Assembly (NCBI RefSeq): GCF_010501105.1
Contig: NZ_QVMQ01000002.1
Location: 1 to 64,000, forward strand
DNA from: Dysgonomonas sp. 511
GTDB lineage: Bacteria > Bacteroidota > Bacteroidia > Bacteroidales > Dysgonomonadaceae
Length of the DNA: 64,000 nt
Direction: 5' to 3'
Below, piece after piece: positions 1-9,500 of this stretch; the first letter of the stretch is position 1, and each line of letters begins with the position of its first letter. A model generated the notes under the pieces. That model had not been told where the DNA came from. It made no database searches and saw only the letters and a list, made by a program, of their open reading frames with translations. Both the position numbers and the translations under genes were made by a program.

Positions 1-549
1 GTTGGAGTCGTAGAACATAATCAGGTTGTCGAGCCCGAGGTGGCCGGCTGTACGGCCTGCACCTTGTGATATTTCTTCCTGGATGCCTCCGTCGGAGATG
101 AAGGCATAGATAGTCTGGTTCATGCAGTCACCAAAGCGGTGTTTGAGGAACTTGGCTGCTATGGCTGCTCCTACGGCGAAGGTGTGTCCTTGCCCGAGTG
201 GGCCGGAGGTGTTTTCGATGCCGCGGGTGAGGTCTCTTTCGGGGTGGCCGGGGGTTACGCTGCCCCACTGGCGGAAGCCCTGGAGGTCGTCGAGGGTGAA
301 TTTACCTGCCAGGCAAAGGGTGGAGTAAAGCATGGGCGACATATGCCCGGGATCGAGGAAGAAGCGGTCGCGGCCTTCCCAGAGCGGGTTTTCGGGGTCA
401 TAAACTAAATACTCGGAGAAAAGGACGTTGATAAAGTCGGCGCCGCCCATAGCTCCGCCGGGGTGTCCGGAGTTGGCTTTTTCGACCATAGAGGCAGATA
501 AAATGCGGATGTTGTCGGCGCCGCGATTTAATAAGGGGATAGTGTTCAT
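1..549 (-). CDS. tkt: Transketolase, N-terminal part (cut by window edge)
   Basis: Reading leftward from an ATG at 549, the frame stays open for 183 codons to the window edge, so only the N-terminal quarter or so is visible. It reads MNTIPLLNRGADNIRIL, then SMVEKANSGHPGGAMGGADF, DPGHMSPMLYS and the GPLGQG motif of the thiamine-diphosphate domain. Transketolase moves two-carbon ketol units between pentose and triose/hexose phosphates in the cytoplasm. It follows the arabinan locus on the same strand, 108 bp after the GH51 gene. This suits a role in feeding arabinose-derived xylulose 5-phosphate into central metabolism, and from memory related Bacteroides arabinose loci also carry a transketolase nearby. 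A hairpin lies in the gap, so it may have its own transcript. The family call is firm. Confidence 0.93.
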   Translation of the reverse strand, partial: MNTIPLLNRGADNIRILSASMVEKANSGHPGGAMGGADFINVLFSEYLVYDPENPLWEGRDRFFLDPGHMSPMLYSTLCLAGKFTLDDLQGFRQWGSVTPGHPERDLTRGIENTSGPLGQGHTFAVGAAIAAKFLKHRFGDCMNQTIYAFISDGGIQEEISQGAGRTAGHLGLDNLIMFYDSN

Positions 550-591
550 TAGATTTTGATTCTTTATGTTTTAGTATATCAGTTTATAATG

Positions 592-644
592 AATAAAGGA
601 ATCCAGATATTACATTATCGGCAATAAACTTGGATTCCTTTATT
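592..644 (-). terminator. Hairpin downstream of GH51 gene, likely terminator
   Basis: A 14-bp perfect stem (AATAAAGGAATCCA at 592-605 pairs with TGGATTCCTTTATT at 631-644) encloses a 25-nt loop just after the stop of the leftward GH51 gene. The 3' flank is AT-rich but lacks a clean U-tract, so it may be a terminator or an mRNA-stabilising hairpin. Confidence 0.55.
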
Positions 645-657
645 AATAGATATTATA

Positions 658-2637
658 TTAAAGTTTTATCTTATAAATATTGAAAGACTGAGGTTCGGTC
701 TTAGCAACCAATGCATTACCTTCAATAGCGGCTGTAGCCTTCCGTGGAACTATATTCATTGGAGCATCAAGTGTATTTATTGCTTTCATATCACTGTTTT
801 GCATCTTCAAGCAATCGCCAAGAGTGAACGTTGCATTCTTTTTGGCTCCGGCTAAAGTCACTTTCACATCTTTCGCTTTATCCGATGTATTGACAACCTT
901 AACGATATAGCAATTGGTGTCTTTATCGTAAACCGCAGAAGCATACAGGCTTTCCTGTCCGGTAACAGCTTTCTTATCGGCAGTCCAAACAAGGCTCATA
1001 GCATTAGTACCTTTATTTTGCGCATAAATCTGCTGCACATAGTAGTTGGGCGTTTTCATCATGCGAAGGTTATCGAACCAAATCATATCAGGATTCCACT
1101 GCCAGCCATCTACATGTGCAAACAATGGCGCATAAGTACACATATGTACAATATCGGCATTGCGCTCCAAGCCTGTCATAAACGCAGCTTCGGAAAGAGC
1201 AGACAGGAAGTTATTCTGTTTGCCTGTAGGATGATCGTGCGAAGCATATTCACCGGCAAATACGGCAGGACCTTTGCGGTCGTAGTTATCATAGCGGGCT
1301 GCATTATTCAAGAACCAGTCCGGCTCTTTATAGTAATGCTCGTCTACCAGATCCACTTTTAAGCGTTTCATTTCGGGCCATAGGTAATCAAACTCTTTTC
1401 CATCGGCCGAAGGCCCCGAACTTCCGACAATCTTCATCGCCGGATATTTAGCCCTGATAGCTTTCACAAACGGTTCGAGACGTTCGGAATACTCTTTGCC
1501 CCATTGCTCGTTTCCGATACCTATATATTTCAGATTGAAAGGCTCAGGGTGTCCCATATCGGCACGTACTTTGCCCCATGCTGATGTAACAGGCCCATTC
1601 GCAAATTCTATCAGATCCAAGGCATCCTGAACATAAGAATCCAATTCTCCTACAGGTACATGGCAATGCTCGCCTTCGTTTTGATACTGGCAAGCCAGGC
1701 CGCAACTCAATACAGGAAGAGGTTCTGCACCCATATCTTCAGATAAAAGGAAATATTCGTAGAAGCCTAAGCCATAGCTTTGGAAATAATCGGGAAAGAA
1801 ACGGTGAGGGAATGTATAATGCCACCGGTTTTCATTCACCGGACGGTTTTCGACAGGTCCTATTGTTTTTTTCCAATCGTAGCGGGTATCGAGGTCTGTG
1901 CCCTCTACAATACATCCGCCCGGAAAACGGAAAATACCCGGATGAATATCGGCAAGCGCCTCTGCAAGGTCTTTTCTCAACCCGTTTTCACGCCCCTTAT
2001 ATGTATCTGTGGGGAAAAGTGAAACATGGTCTACAGCTATAGACCCGCCTGTAGTAAAGAATATACGAAGACGTCCTTTTTCTTCGGTAGCCTTTGCCGG
2101 CATCACCACTTCATATTTTTTCCAGTCGGCTGAGTTTATTGCCAATTCCTGACTTCCGATAATATCATTTTTAGAATTGATAAATTCTACTCTGATTTTT
2201 TGGTCGCCATCGCCACTTACCTTCTTGCCCCATACCGAGAAGCGATATGTAGCATCTTTCTTAAAGCCGATACCACGAAAGCCTTCGTTCTCGATACCAG
2301 TACGTTTGTGCGCATGGCCGGGATCGGAAAGGATAAGGTAATTGGGGTTGCGGTCGAAGGGAGAATTGTCTTTCCTTACTTCCACTTTTCCGAAAGTGTA
2401 CCATCCCATCAGGTTTTGAGGAAAATCGAAAGAACGGTTTTTGACCAATTCTGCATACAGGCCTCCATCGGCGCCGAAGTTTATATCTTCGAAAAACAGC
2501 CCGTACATAGTAGACTGTATGGGTGCGCCAACCTTTTTTGTGTCCAGATTAAATTCGTGAACCTGCTGGGCTACAGCCGACTGTCCGAAAGCAATCAGCG
2601 AAGCCAGACTCATAATTTTTAAATAATTCTTCACCAT
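658..2637 (-). CDS. GH51 alpha-L-arabinofuranosidase with N-terminal CBM-like domain
   Basis: 659-residue secreted enzyme predicted to remove terminal alpha-L-arabinofuranosyl units from arabinan or arabinoxylan oligosaccharides. A signal peptide covers residues 1-23 (cleavage after AVA). GLFFEDINFGADGGLYAE at about 46-63 and a carbohydrate-binding-like beta-sandwich at about 70-210 precede a TIM barrel. The acid/base Glu377 lies in GIGNEQWG and the nucleophile Glu463 in FAGEYASHD, as in family GH51. A C-terminal beta domain closes the protein. It is a different subtype from the 514-residue GH51 at 17853-19397, which lacks the inserted binding domain. It is the last gene of the arabinan locus but is separated from the upstream GH43 by a terminator hairpin and a 194-bp MITE, so it is probably transcribed separately. 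Confidence 0.92.
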   Translation of the reverse strand: MVKNYLKIMSLASLIAFGQSAVAQQVHEFNLDTKKVGAPIQSTMYGLFFEDINFGADGGLYAELVKNRSFDFPQNLMGWYTFGKVEVRKDNSPFDRNPNYLILSDPGHAHKRTGIENEGFRGIGFKKDATYRFSVWGKKVSGDGDQKIRVEFINSKNDIIGSQELAINSADWKKYEVVMPAKATEEKGRLRIFFTTGGSIAVDHVSLFPTDTYKGRENGLRKDLAEALADIHPGIFRFPGGCIVEGTDLDTRYDWKKTIGPVENRPVNENRWHYTFPHRFFPDYFQSYGLGFYEYFLLSEDMGAEPLPVLSCGLACQYQNEGEHCHVPVGELDSYVQDALDLIEFANGPVTSAWGKVRADMGHPEPFNLKYIGIGNEQWGKEYSERLEPFVKAIRAKYPAMKIVGSSGPSADGKEFDYLWPEMKRLKVDLVDEHYYKEPDWFLNNAARYDNYDRKGPAVFAGEYASHDHPTGKQNNFLSALSEAAFMTGLERNADIVHMCTYAPLFAHVDGWQWNPDMIWFDNLRMMKTPNYYVQQIYAQNKGTNAMSLVWTADKKAVTGQESLYASAVYDKDTNCYIVKVVNTSDKAKDVKVTLAGAKKNATFTLGDCLKMQNSDMKAINTLDAPMNIVPRKATAAIEGNALVAKTEPQSFNIYKIKL

Positions 2638-2672
2638 TGTTTTTATTGTTTAGATTAATTCCATCTTTTTTA

Positions 2673-2866
2673 GAGTCTGTTTAAATTTTAGCGAAAATAT
2701 TTCTTATAGGTTCTTTAGTATAGTTCTTAGCAACTTTTTTATGCTCTTTTTAGCGTATTTCCCATATTTTGCTCTCGGTTTAGCCCGCTAAACCAGCGAG
2801 CAAAACACGTAAAATCCATCTGAAAATAGCTATAAAAAAGATTTGCTATAAAATTTAAACAGACTC
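2673..2866. mobile_element. 194-bp MITE with 18-bp perfect terminal inverted repeats
   Basis: The ends are exact inverted copies: GAGTCTGTTTAAATTTTA at 2673-2690 and its reverse complement at 2849-2866. The element is flanked by the direct repeat TTA (2670-2672 and 2867-2869), as expected for a 3-bp target duplication. No reading frame fits inside. A strong central hairpin (about 2767-2805, TTTTGCTC...GAGCAAAA) makes much of it self-complementary. The end sequence GAGTCTG and a TNA-type target resemble the IS1031/ISL2 groups of IS5-family elements, so an IS5-type transposase probably mobilised it; that assignment is inference. It sits 35 bp upstream of the GH51 start codon. Confidence 0.85.
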
Positions 2867-3004
2867 TTAGTATCCAATATAATTTCGCCCCTTAATAAGT
2901 GTATTTAAAACACTTGCAAGATATAAAATAAGTGTATGAGTTAACACCAGCCAAAACATGTTTTAAAACATACCCAAAGATCGAAATACAAGCATAAAAA
3001 GAAA

Positions 3005-3040
3005 TTCCCCGCATCATTCTTTCTTTGAAAATGCAGGGAA
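3005..3040 (-). terminator. Rho-independent terminator after GH43 gene
   Basis: On the minus strand TTCCCTGCAT pairs with ATGCGGGGAA (one G-U pair) around a 16-nt loop, followed by TTTCTTTTT. It lies about 50 bp after the stop of the leftward GH43 gene and should end the main arabinan operon. The rest of the gap 2638-3087 holds the MITE and AT-rich DNA in which I found no perfect TAnnTTTG box for the GH51 gene. Confidence 0.7.
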
Positions 3041-3087
3041 GATCATATCAACTCAATTATGCTAATGAAAAATACTCGTAGAAAGTA

Positions 3088-4719
3088 TTATTGCTCTTTT
3101 TTACCCCAGATGGATATTCCTTTTTCGGTCAACCCGGCATATACGATAGTAGGAACACGAGGTTCGGCCTCCCAATCTAGTTCGCGTTGTACAATAAGTT
3201 TGTATGAACCAATTGTAAGCGTGCTGGTTTCGGCATTGTAGTTCCAATTGCCGGTAATAGCACCCGATGCCTTTTTATCTGCCGAAAGCGTCAATATAGT
3301 AGATGCTTGCTGAACTTGGAACTGATAGTTAAGGAAGATGTTTTCCCACGAACCCACAAGGTCTGCTTCGGTTATTTCATCCTGAGGAACAGCCGCATAA
3401 CGCTCCGGCATGACTACAGGCCAGCCGTCTTCTGTCCATTTAATGCTGCGCACATGCCCCATCATAATTGCATTGCTGAATTCATTCCCATTTGTATTTG
3501 CCGGCAAGCGTCCTTGCGAACTATAATACCATTCTTTAGTATCTGGATTCTGGAAAACACAGCAGTGCGAAATCCCTACCCAACCCGGATGGTTGTTGAA
3601 TTTATACGGATGTGTGAGTATAGGCCAGCAATCGCCGCCAGTAGAGATGTCTTTCCCGTCATAACCCACATAAGGACCGGTTATACTTTTCGAGCGGCAA
3701 ACGCGCGTATTGTATGCCACGGATAATTCGTCGTAAGCAAGGAACAGATAATAATATCCTGTTTCGGGATTATAAATAACTTCCGGAGCTTCTTGCCCCT
3801 GCCACCTGTAAGCGCTATTGTTGACGCGACGGGCTACACGTGTGCCAAAATCGGCAAGCGTCTCAAGCTTATCAGGTTTTCCGGTTTCGGGATTTAGCTT
3901 TACAGCTACAATGCCCGAATGCCACGAACCATATATCATCCAATGCTCGCCCTCGGGCGTAACGATAACAGAAGGGTCTATGGCATTCCACTTGAAATAG
4001 GCATCACCCCAACTGTTCAGGCTGGCGCGATACCAGTCTGTTCCTTTGTCGGTTGCCGAATGGATTACCATTCCCTTGTCGAGCCATATATTGTTTGCAA
4101 GGTTATCGCATTCCATCATTCCGATAAGGGCGTGTTCAGTCCATGAGTTATCGAATGAATGTTCGACGGCAGTAGAAACTCCCGTCTTTATATAATGATC
4201 GACAACAATGCTATAATACATCCTGTATTTATTCCCCATTTTGCGGACAACAGGCGCCCAATAACCCAGATTCAAGCCGTTTAGCCTAGGATCGTCGATC
4301 AGTGGTTCTAAGCCGGCTTTGGCTCTCAGGCTGTTTATAGTATCTCTGACCCACAACGGCCTGTCTTGTTGCATAGCCATACCGTGAAACTCCCAGTTTA
4401 CCAAGTCTTTTGAACGACGTACAGGAAAATGCCCGTGTCCGGCATGTACATTGCCATAAGAAGCATCGGTACCGTACATATAATAATAGTCGCCGCATTT
4501 CTCTACACTAGGGTCGTGTACATTTGCCAAATTCCATTCTGCTCTTTTATCCCAGCCCGAAATAGCCCCATAATCGTCGGCATAAGACGGTGCAACATAC
4601 TCTGTTTCTGCAGGAGGATTTACAGGCTGCTCGGCCGATCCATTATCATCATCGTCGGAACAGGCTGCCAATAGAAAGACGGCACATCCTGTTAATAATA
4701 TATTCTTCCAATCAATCAT
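3088..4719 (-). CDS. GH43 endo-alpha-1,5-L-arabinanase-like lipoprotein
   Basis: 543-residue lipoprotein (lipobox LLAAC, Cys20, followed by SDDDDNG, an acidic stretch resembling the Bacteroidetes surface-export signal). The five-bladed propeller carries the GH43 acids: general base Asp69 in NVHDPS, the pKa-tuning Asp in AIDPSV and the acid Glu in QEAPEVIYNP. A C-terminal small beta domain ending GISWGKK-like (GISIWGKKEQ) is shared with the GH43 at 16327-17814. This architecture matches GH43 subfamily 4/5 arabinanases that cut the alpha-1,5-linked arabinan backbone. Probably cell-surface and producing the oligosaccharides imported by the neighbouring SusCD pairs. It is the last gene before the operon terminator. 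Confidence 0.88.
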   Translation of the reverse strand: MIDWKNILLTGCAVFLLAACSDDDDNGSAEQPVNPPAETEYVAPSYADDYGAISGWDKRAEWNLANVHDPSVEKCGDYYYMYGTDASYGNVHAGHGHFPVRRSKDLVNWEFHGMAMQQDRPLWVRDTINSLRAKAGLEPLIDDPRLNGLNLGYWAPVVRKMGNKYRMYYSIVVDHYIKTGVSTAVEHSFDNSWTEHALIGMMECDNLANNIWLDKGMVIHSATDKGTDWYRASLNSWGDAYFKWNAIDPSVIVTPEGEHWMIYGSWHSGIVAVKLNPETGKPDKLETLADFGTRVARRVNNSAYRWQGQEAPEVIYNPETGYYYLFLAYDELSVAYNTRVCRSKSITGPYVGYDGKDISTGGDCWPILTHPYKFNNHPGWVGISHCCVFQNPDTKEWYYSSQGRLPANTNGNEFSNAIMMGHVRSIKWTEDGWPVVMPERYAAVPQDEITEADLVGSWENIFLNYQFQVQQASTILTLSADKKASGAITGNWNYNAETSTLTIGSYKLIVQRELDWEAEPRVPTIVYAGLTEKGISIWGKKEQ

Positions 4720-4735
4720 ATTCTTTTTATTTTAT

Positions 4736-4766
4736 TCCGGCCGGATAGAAACCCTTCGCGGCCGGA
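4736..4766 (-). other. GC-rich intra-operon hairpin between SusD and GH43 genes
   Basis: TCCGGCCG (4736-4743) pairs with CGGCCGGA (4759-4766) over a 15-nt loop, in the 71-bp gap between susD (stop 4791) and the GH43 start (4719). No U-tract follows. It could stabilise the 3' end of the susCD part of the message, or reduce read-through into the GH43 and so give differential expression; this is inference. Confidence 0.5.
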
Positions 4767-4790
4767 TCATATTAACTTTTAAACTATTGG

Positions 4791-6545
4791 TTACCATCCC
4801 GGATTTTGTCCCAGATTTGGTGCTTTTTGTGTTTCGCTATATGGTATCGGGAACAGATAGTTTTTAGGCACATTGAATACCCGGCCTTCGAGATTAGCGT
4901 TTGTCCCATATGTAAATTCAGGCTTGCCATTATCTATAGTAACCTCTACTCCATACATATTTATGAGCTGCTCGTAATAAGGCTTGGCTGCCTCATTGCC
5001 TGATGTAACTCCATCGTATAACCTCCAGCGACGCACATCGAAAAACCGATGATCTTCGAAGCTTAACTCTACCCGGCGTTCGTTACGGATACGTTTACGC
5101 ATCTGGTCTTTATCCAATCCCACAGGCAGGCTTGGCATACCGGCACGCATACGTACCTCGTTTACAGCATCATAAACCGAATTGTCGGGTGCAGGGAGCG
5201 ATTCGTTCTTTGCTTCGGCATAATTCAATAATATTTCGGCATAGCGGTAGATAATCCACGAATGCGCAAAAGTTTTCTTGTCTTGCATTATCAAATCCGG
5301 ATTGACAAATTTCTTTAAATAATAACCTGTATATGTCCCCCCGAACGATCCCCTGTAGTCGGCTCCTTTATCGCTCGCACTATTGAAATGCACATCGATA
5401 GCCCGTTGCTCGTTATAGTCGGCACGTCCCCAAACAGAACCATGATGGAAGATAGTAGCTTCGAGGCGCGGGTCACGATTTGCATAAGGATTCTGCGGAT
5501 CGTAGGTCGAACCGGCATCGTCGATTTTCTTGCCATCGGCCATCTCGAAACAGTCTACAAAGTTTTGCGTAGGGTTAGTACGCCCTGTACAACCCGAAAA
5601 TCCTTCCGGCAGCAGGTTTGTTTCCAACGTATTCGTGTACCAGATAGAGCGCGACATGATAATCTCATCGTTTTGATAAGGAGTTTCATAAAAACATTTC
5701 TGATAATCAGGGTAAAGCTTGAAAGGGTTCGACGACAATTTATTTTTCGTAATAAACTCATTAGCAGCGTCGGCGGCATCGGCCCACCATTCAGTCTTAT
5801 TCTCCTCGTTGTTCAATGCACTTGCCCTGTAGAGGAGTGCGCGGCTCTTCAAGGCGTAAGCCGTAGCACCATTGACCCTGCCCCAATTACCCTCCGAAAC
5901 ATAGCGGAAAGGGATTACGTCTTTGATCAGGTCGCACTGGTCGGCAACCCACTTCAGTACGTCGGCCGAATTAGAACGGCTTACATTCATAGCTTCCGGA
6001 TTGTCCAGGTCGAATACAATATCTTCGAGAATAGGAGCATCGCCAAAATAGGCTACCAGTTCGAAGTGGAACAATGCCCTAAGTAATATGGCCTCTGCCC
6101 TAAAACGATCGTATAACTTATTGTCGTCACCTTCAACTTCGGTATTGGGAATAACTGTTGAAGAAATGTTTCTGAGAAACTGGTTACATTTGCGGATACC
6201 TGCAAAATTAGTTCCCCAGAAGCCAAGAAGCATATGGTCGTTGGCGGTATAACTATCGGAGTTGATTTTCCGGTAAACATGTTCGCTCCAAAATGAGGTG
6301 GCATTGTCGGTCATACAATCCCGCGAAGCGCCATAAAACTGCACGTTATCAATATGATACAAACCAATACCGTCGGGAAGGCTGGTATATATATTGGCCA
6401 AAAACTGGCGGGTCAACGTTGCGTTTTCAAACACCTGGTTTTCCAGCAAAGATGCATCATATTCTTTGTCCAGAAATGAGTCGCAGGACGTAACCCCCAA
6501 CAAGCAGAGAAGGCATAATGCAATATATTTATTTATGTGTTTCAT
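4791..6545 (-). CDS. SusD/RagB-family glycan-binding lipoprotein
   Basis: 584-residue outer-membrane lipoprotein with lipobox VTSC (Cys21) and the FLDKEYD start typical of SusD proteins. A TPR-rich helical body holds RAEAILLRALFHFELVAYFG (about 150) and the C-terminal RIRNERRVELSFEDHRFFDVRRW signature. The last residues (LGQNPGW) match the family ending. SusD proteins cap the SusC transporter and hand over oligosaccharides. It follows its SusC partner by 20 bp. It belongs to the second of two tandem SusCD pairs in the arabinan locus, so the ligand is presumably arabino-oligosaccharide. Confidence 0.94.
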   Translation of the reverse strand: MKHINKYIALCLLCLLGVTSCDSFLDKEYDASLLENQVFENATLTRQFLANIYTSLPDGIGLYHIDNVQFYGASRDCMTDNATSFWSEHVYRKINSDSYTANDHMLLGFWGTNFAGIRKCNQFLRNISSTVIPNTEVEGDDNKLYDRFRAEAILLRALFHFELVAYFGDAPILEDIVFDLDNPEAMNVSRSNSADVLKWVADQCDLIKDVIPFRYVSEGNWGRVNGATAYALKSRALLYRASALNNEENKTEWWADAADAANEFITKNKLSSNPFKLYPDYQKCFYETPYQNDEIIMSRSIWYTNTLETNLLPEGFSGCTGRTNPTQNFVDCFEMADGKKIDDAGSTYDPQNPYANRDPRLEATIFHHGSVWGRADYNEQRAIDVHFNSASDKGADYRGSFGGTYTGYYLKKFVNPDLIMQDKKTFAHSWIIYRYAEILLNYAEAKNESLPAPDNSVYDAVNEVRMRAGMPSLPVGLDKDQMRKRIRNERRVELSFEDHRFFDVRRWRLYDGVTSGNEAAKPYYEQLINMYGVEVTIDNGKPEFTYGTNANLEGRVFNVPKNYLFPIPYSETQKAPNLGQNPGW

Positions 6546-6565
6546 TTTGTTCTTTTTTTAAGATA

Positions 6566-9500
6566 TCAGAATCCAATATTAATACCTACTGAGAATGATT
6601 TTGTTTTAGGATAAGCCCATATATAATTTGTAGGGTTTTCCGGGTCGAATCCATTATCGAAATGGCTCCATGTAAACAAGTTGTAACCGCTAAAATATAC
6701 ACGGCATTTTGTCATATTCAGTTTGGCTATCAGTTTTTCGGGCAACGAATAACCAACTTCCACATTCCTCAACGACAAGAAGTTGCCATTGCGAATCCAG
6801 ATAGAAGTTTGGTTGCGCGGATAACTTCTGTCGTTTGCGCTGAATGTGGTCGACAAACGAGGATATTTTGCTTCCAGATTGCGCGGATCGTTAGGATCGT
6901 CGGTATAGTATCCCCATGTATTGGTAACCTCATGAGTTGCTGTTCCTCCCCATCCGAAGCCATAGTCCATATTTTCGCGACATGCTACTGTACGGTTAAG
7001 GAAAGCGGTAAGCAATACGCGGGCATCGAATCCTTTCCATTCCAGTCCCAGTTTTATAGATGGGATAAGTTCGGGGATAGGAGCGCCATTAGGATCGCCA
7101 TAACCGTATGGAACCATATCGTAGCTGTCTATCACGCGGTCGCCATTCTGATCTATATAGATGGCGTTACCCAGTTTTAGACTTCCCTGGTATGGATATT
7201 TGTCAGGATTGTCTATTGCATCCTGATGAGAAGTAGCAATCTTGCTTTGGTCGTTGGCCAGGTGAGATACCATGAATATCTGAGCCTGCCCTATCCTGTT
7301 CCCGGTTTTGGCCTGATAGTCGTATGCGGGAGCCAATTCTTGCATTTCTGTTATCCTATTGGTATTATAGGTCAGCATTCCTTCTACAAAGTAGTTGAAC
7401 TTACCCAGATTGCCATGATGGCCCAAGGTAACTTCTATACCTTTAGTTTCTGCTTTTCCGTACGAGTTTTGAGGTATGGCCATACCAAATATATCGGGTA
7501 CGGCAGGAGATATCAGTATATTGGAACGCCATTCTTTAAATACATCTATCTGACCGTAGAGTTTCTTGTTCCAGAAATCAAAATCTACACCAAGATTGAG
7601 CATATCCGATAATTCCCACTTCACATTGCGGCTACCGGCAGCAGATTCATATACACCTTGCAGATAACTTTGAGACGTACCAAAATTATAACCTCCTCCT
7701 TGCAGGTATTCAAACTGATAAGGATAACGGCGTATGCCTGTTTCGGCTTGTCCCGAACGCCCGAGAGAAGCACGGAACTTCAATAAGTTTATATCCTTAT
7801 TCTTCACAAAATCTTCTTCAGAGGCTATCCATCCGATGCTTAGCCCCGGAAAGAATGCATAACGTTCGCCCGGTGCATAGTTGTCTGAGCCCATATATGA
7901 GGCTGTAAACTGTACAGCATAACGATTATCGTAAATATAATTTGCAATACCACCGTATGTCAGATAACGTTTAGAAGACTGGTAACCTTCCAATACATTC
8001 TTATACGTACGCATCATCAGTTGTGCACTTACTGCATGTTTGCCTGCAAATACATTATCGTAGGTAAGTGCCCCTATCAGGTTGATATTATAATTCATAT
8101 CGCGAGGCTCTGAGACAGGGTTTGCCAGAGCAGTAGCTGTACGCATACGGTCGTACCTGTATGAGCTGGGGTCGCTTGCATCGCCTGAGTTGCGGTCGTA
8201 CCAATAGGCGTCGAAATTCTGGCTTTGTGTATAGCGGAATGTATTATAAGCATCGAATCCGGCTGTAAATTTAGCTTTCAATCCTTTGGTTACAAAATCG
8301 AGATCGCCTGTTACTGTCACATTCGAATACAGGTTTCTGCGCCTGTTCACATCGACCCCAGTCATTGCAATCAAAGCAGCAGGGTTCTTATCTATATTCT
8401 CGGTAGGCACATAAAACGATCCGTTGGGTGTAAATACAGGGTTTGTAGGCAAGCTTTCGGCAGCCATCGTAAAGATAGACCATGTCGAGGCCAATGGTTG
8501 GCGTATATTATCAATCCGTCCTCCGAGGTCTAACGATACATTGAGAAACTTGGTTACGTCAATATCTATATTCGAGCGCAGATTAAACCTGTTTAGTACG
8601 TGTTGTGTAGAATATCCCGGATTCCATTCAGTCCATTTAGAATCGTACATACCTTCCTGACGAAGATAAGACATAGAGACAAAATAGCGTGCAAAATTGT
8701 TACCTCCGCTTATATTCAGGTTGGTACGGTGTTGTGGTGCTGTCGACCTTAATATCTCGTCGTGCCAGTTGGTTGATATATATTTGTAACGTAGCGACGG
8801 GTCGAGAGTTCCATTGGCAGCCTGACGGTAATATTCAATATCTTCGTCGGAAAACATAGGTTGCATACCATCGAGGTAGCGTGCCTGATTCATTGTCAGA
8901 GCATAGTTATATGCATTCTGAGAAGTAGGGATGCCTGAGATAGCCTGAAAGCCAAGCTCCTGCGTAAAGTTAATACGTGTTCTGCCTGCTTCGCCTCGCT
9001 TGGTAGTTACCAAAACTACACCGTTGGCTCCGCGCATACCGTAGATAGCCGTCGAGGCTGCATCCTTCAATATTGTTACCGTCTCGATAGGGTAAGCATC
9101 GAGGAAAGATAAGTCGCGCTCTACATTATCCACTATTATCAATGGTTTCCTTGCTCCGGCGTTCATTGTGCGTAAGCCACGTATATAAAGGTCTGTTTCC
9201 GACCATCCCGGTTCGGAACGGGCTTCATACGTCTGAATACCTGTCACGCTTCCGGCAAAAGCATTTTGCAAAACCGTTACAGGATGTTTTTCCAACTCGC
9301 CACCTGTGGTAGTAGATGCTGAGCCTAATACAAATTTCTTCTGAATATTTTGGTAAGGCATTGCCATCATCTGTTTGTACTCATCGGTTTCCTTCTCTAT
9401 AACCACTTCGAAATCGGTATCGAAATCAGCTACAGCGCTGCTGCTTTTGTAGCCTTTTTTGGTTACTATAAGGTCGTCCGACGGCTTTACTTTTTTCAGT

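Noticed and set aside
3059-3241. 60-codon plus-strand frame overlapping the GH43 gene end
   Set aside because: Mostly antisense to the GH43 coding region; no independent support.
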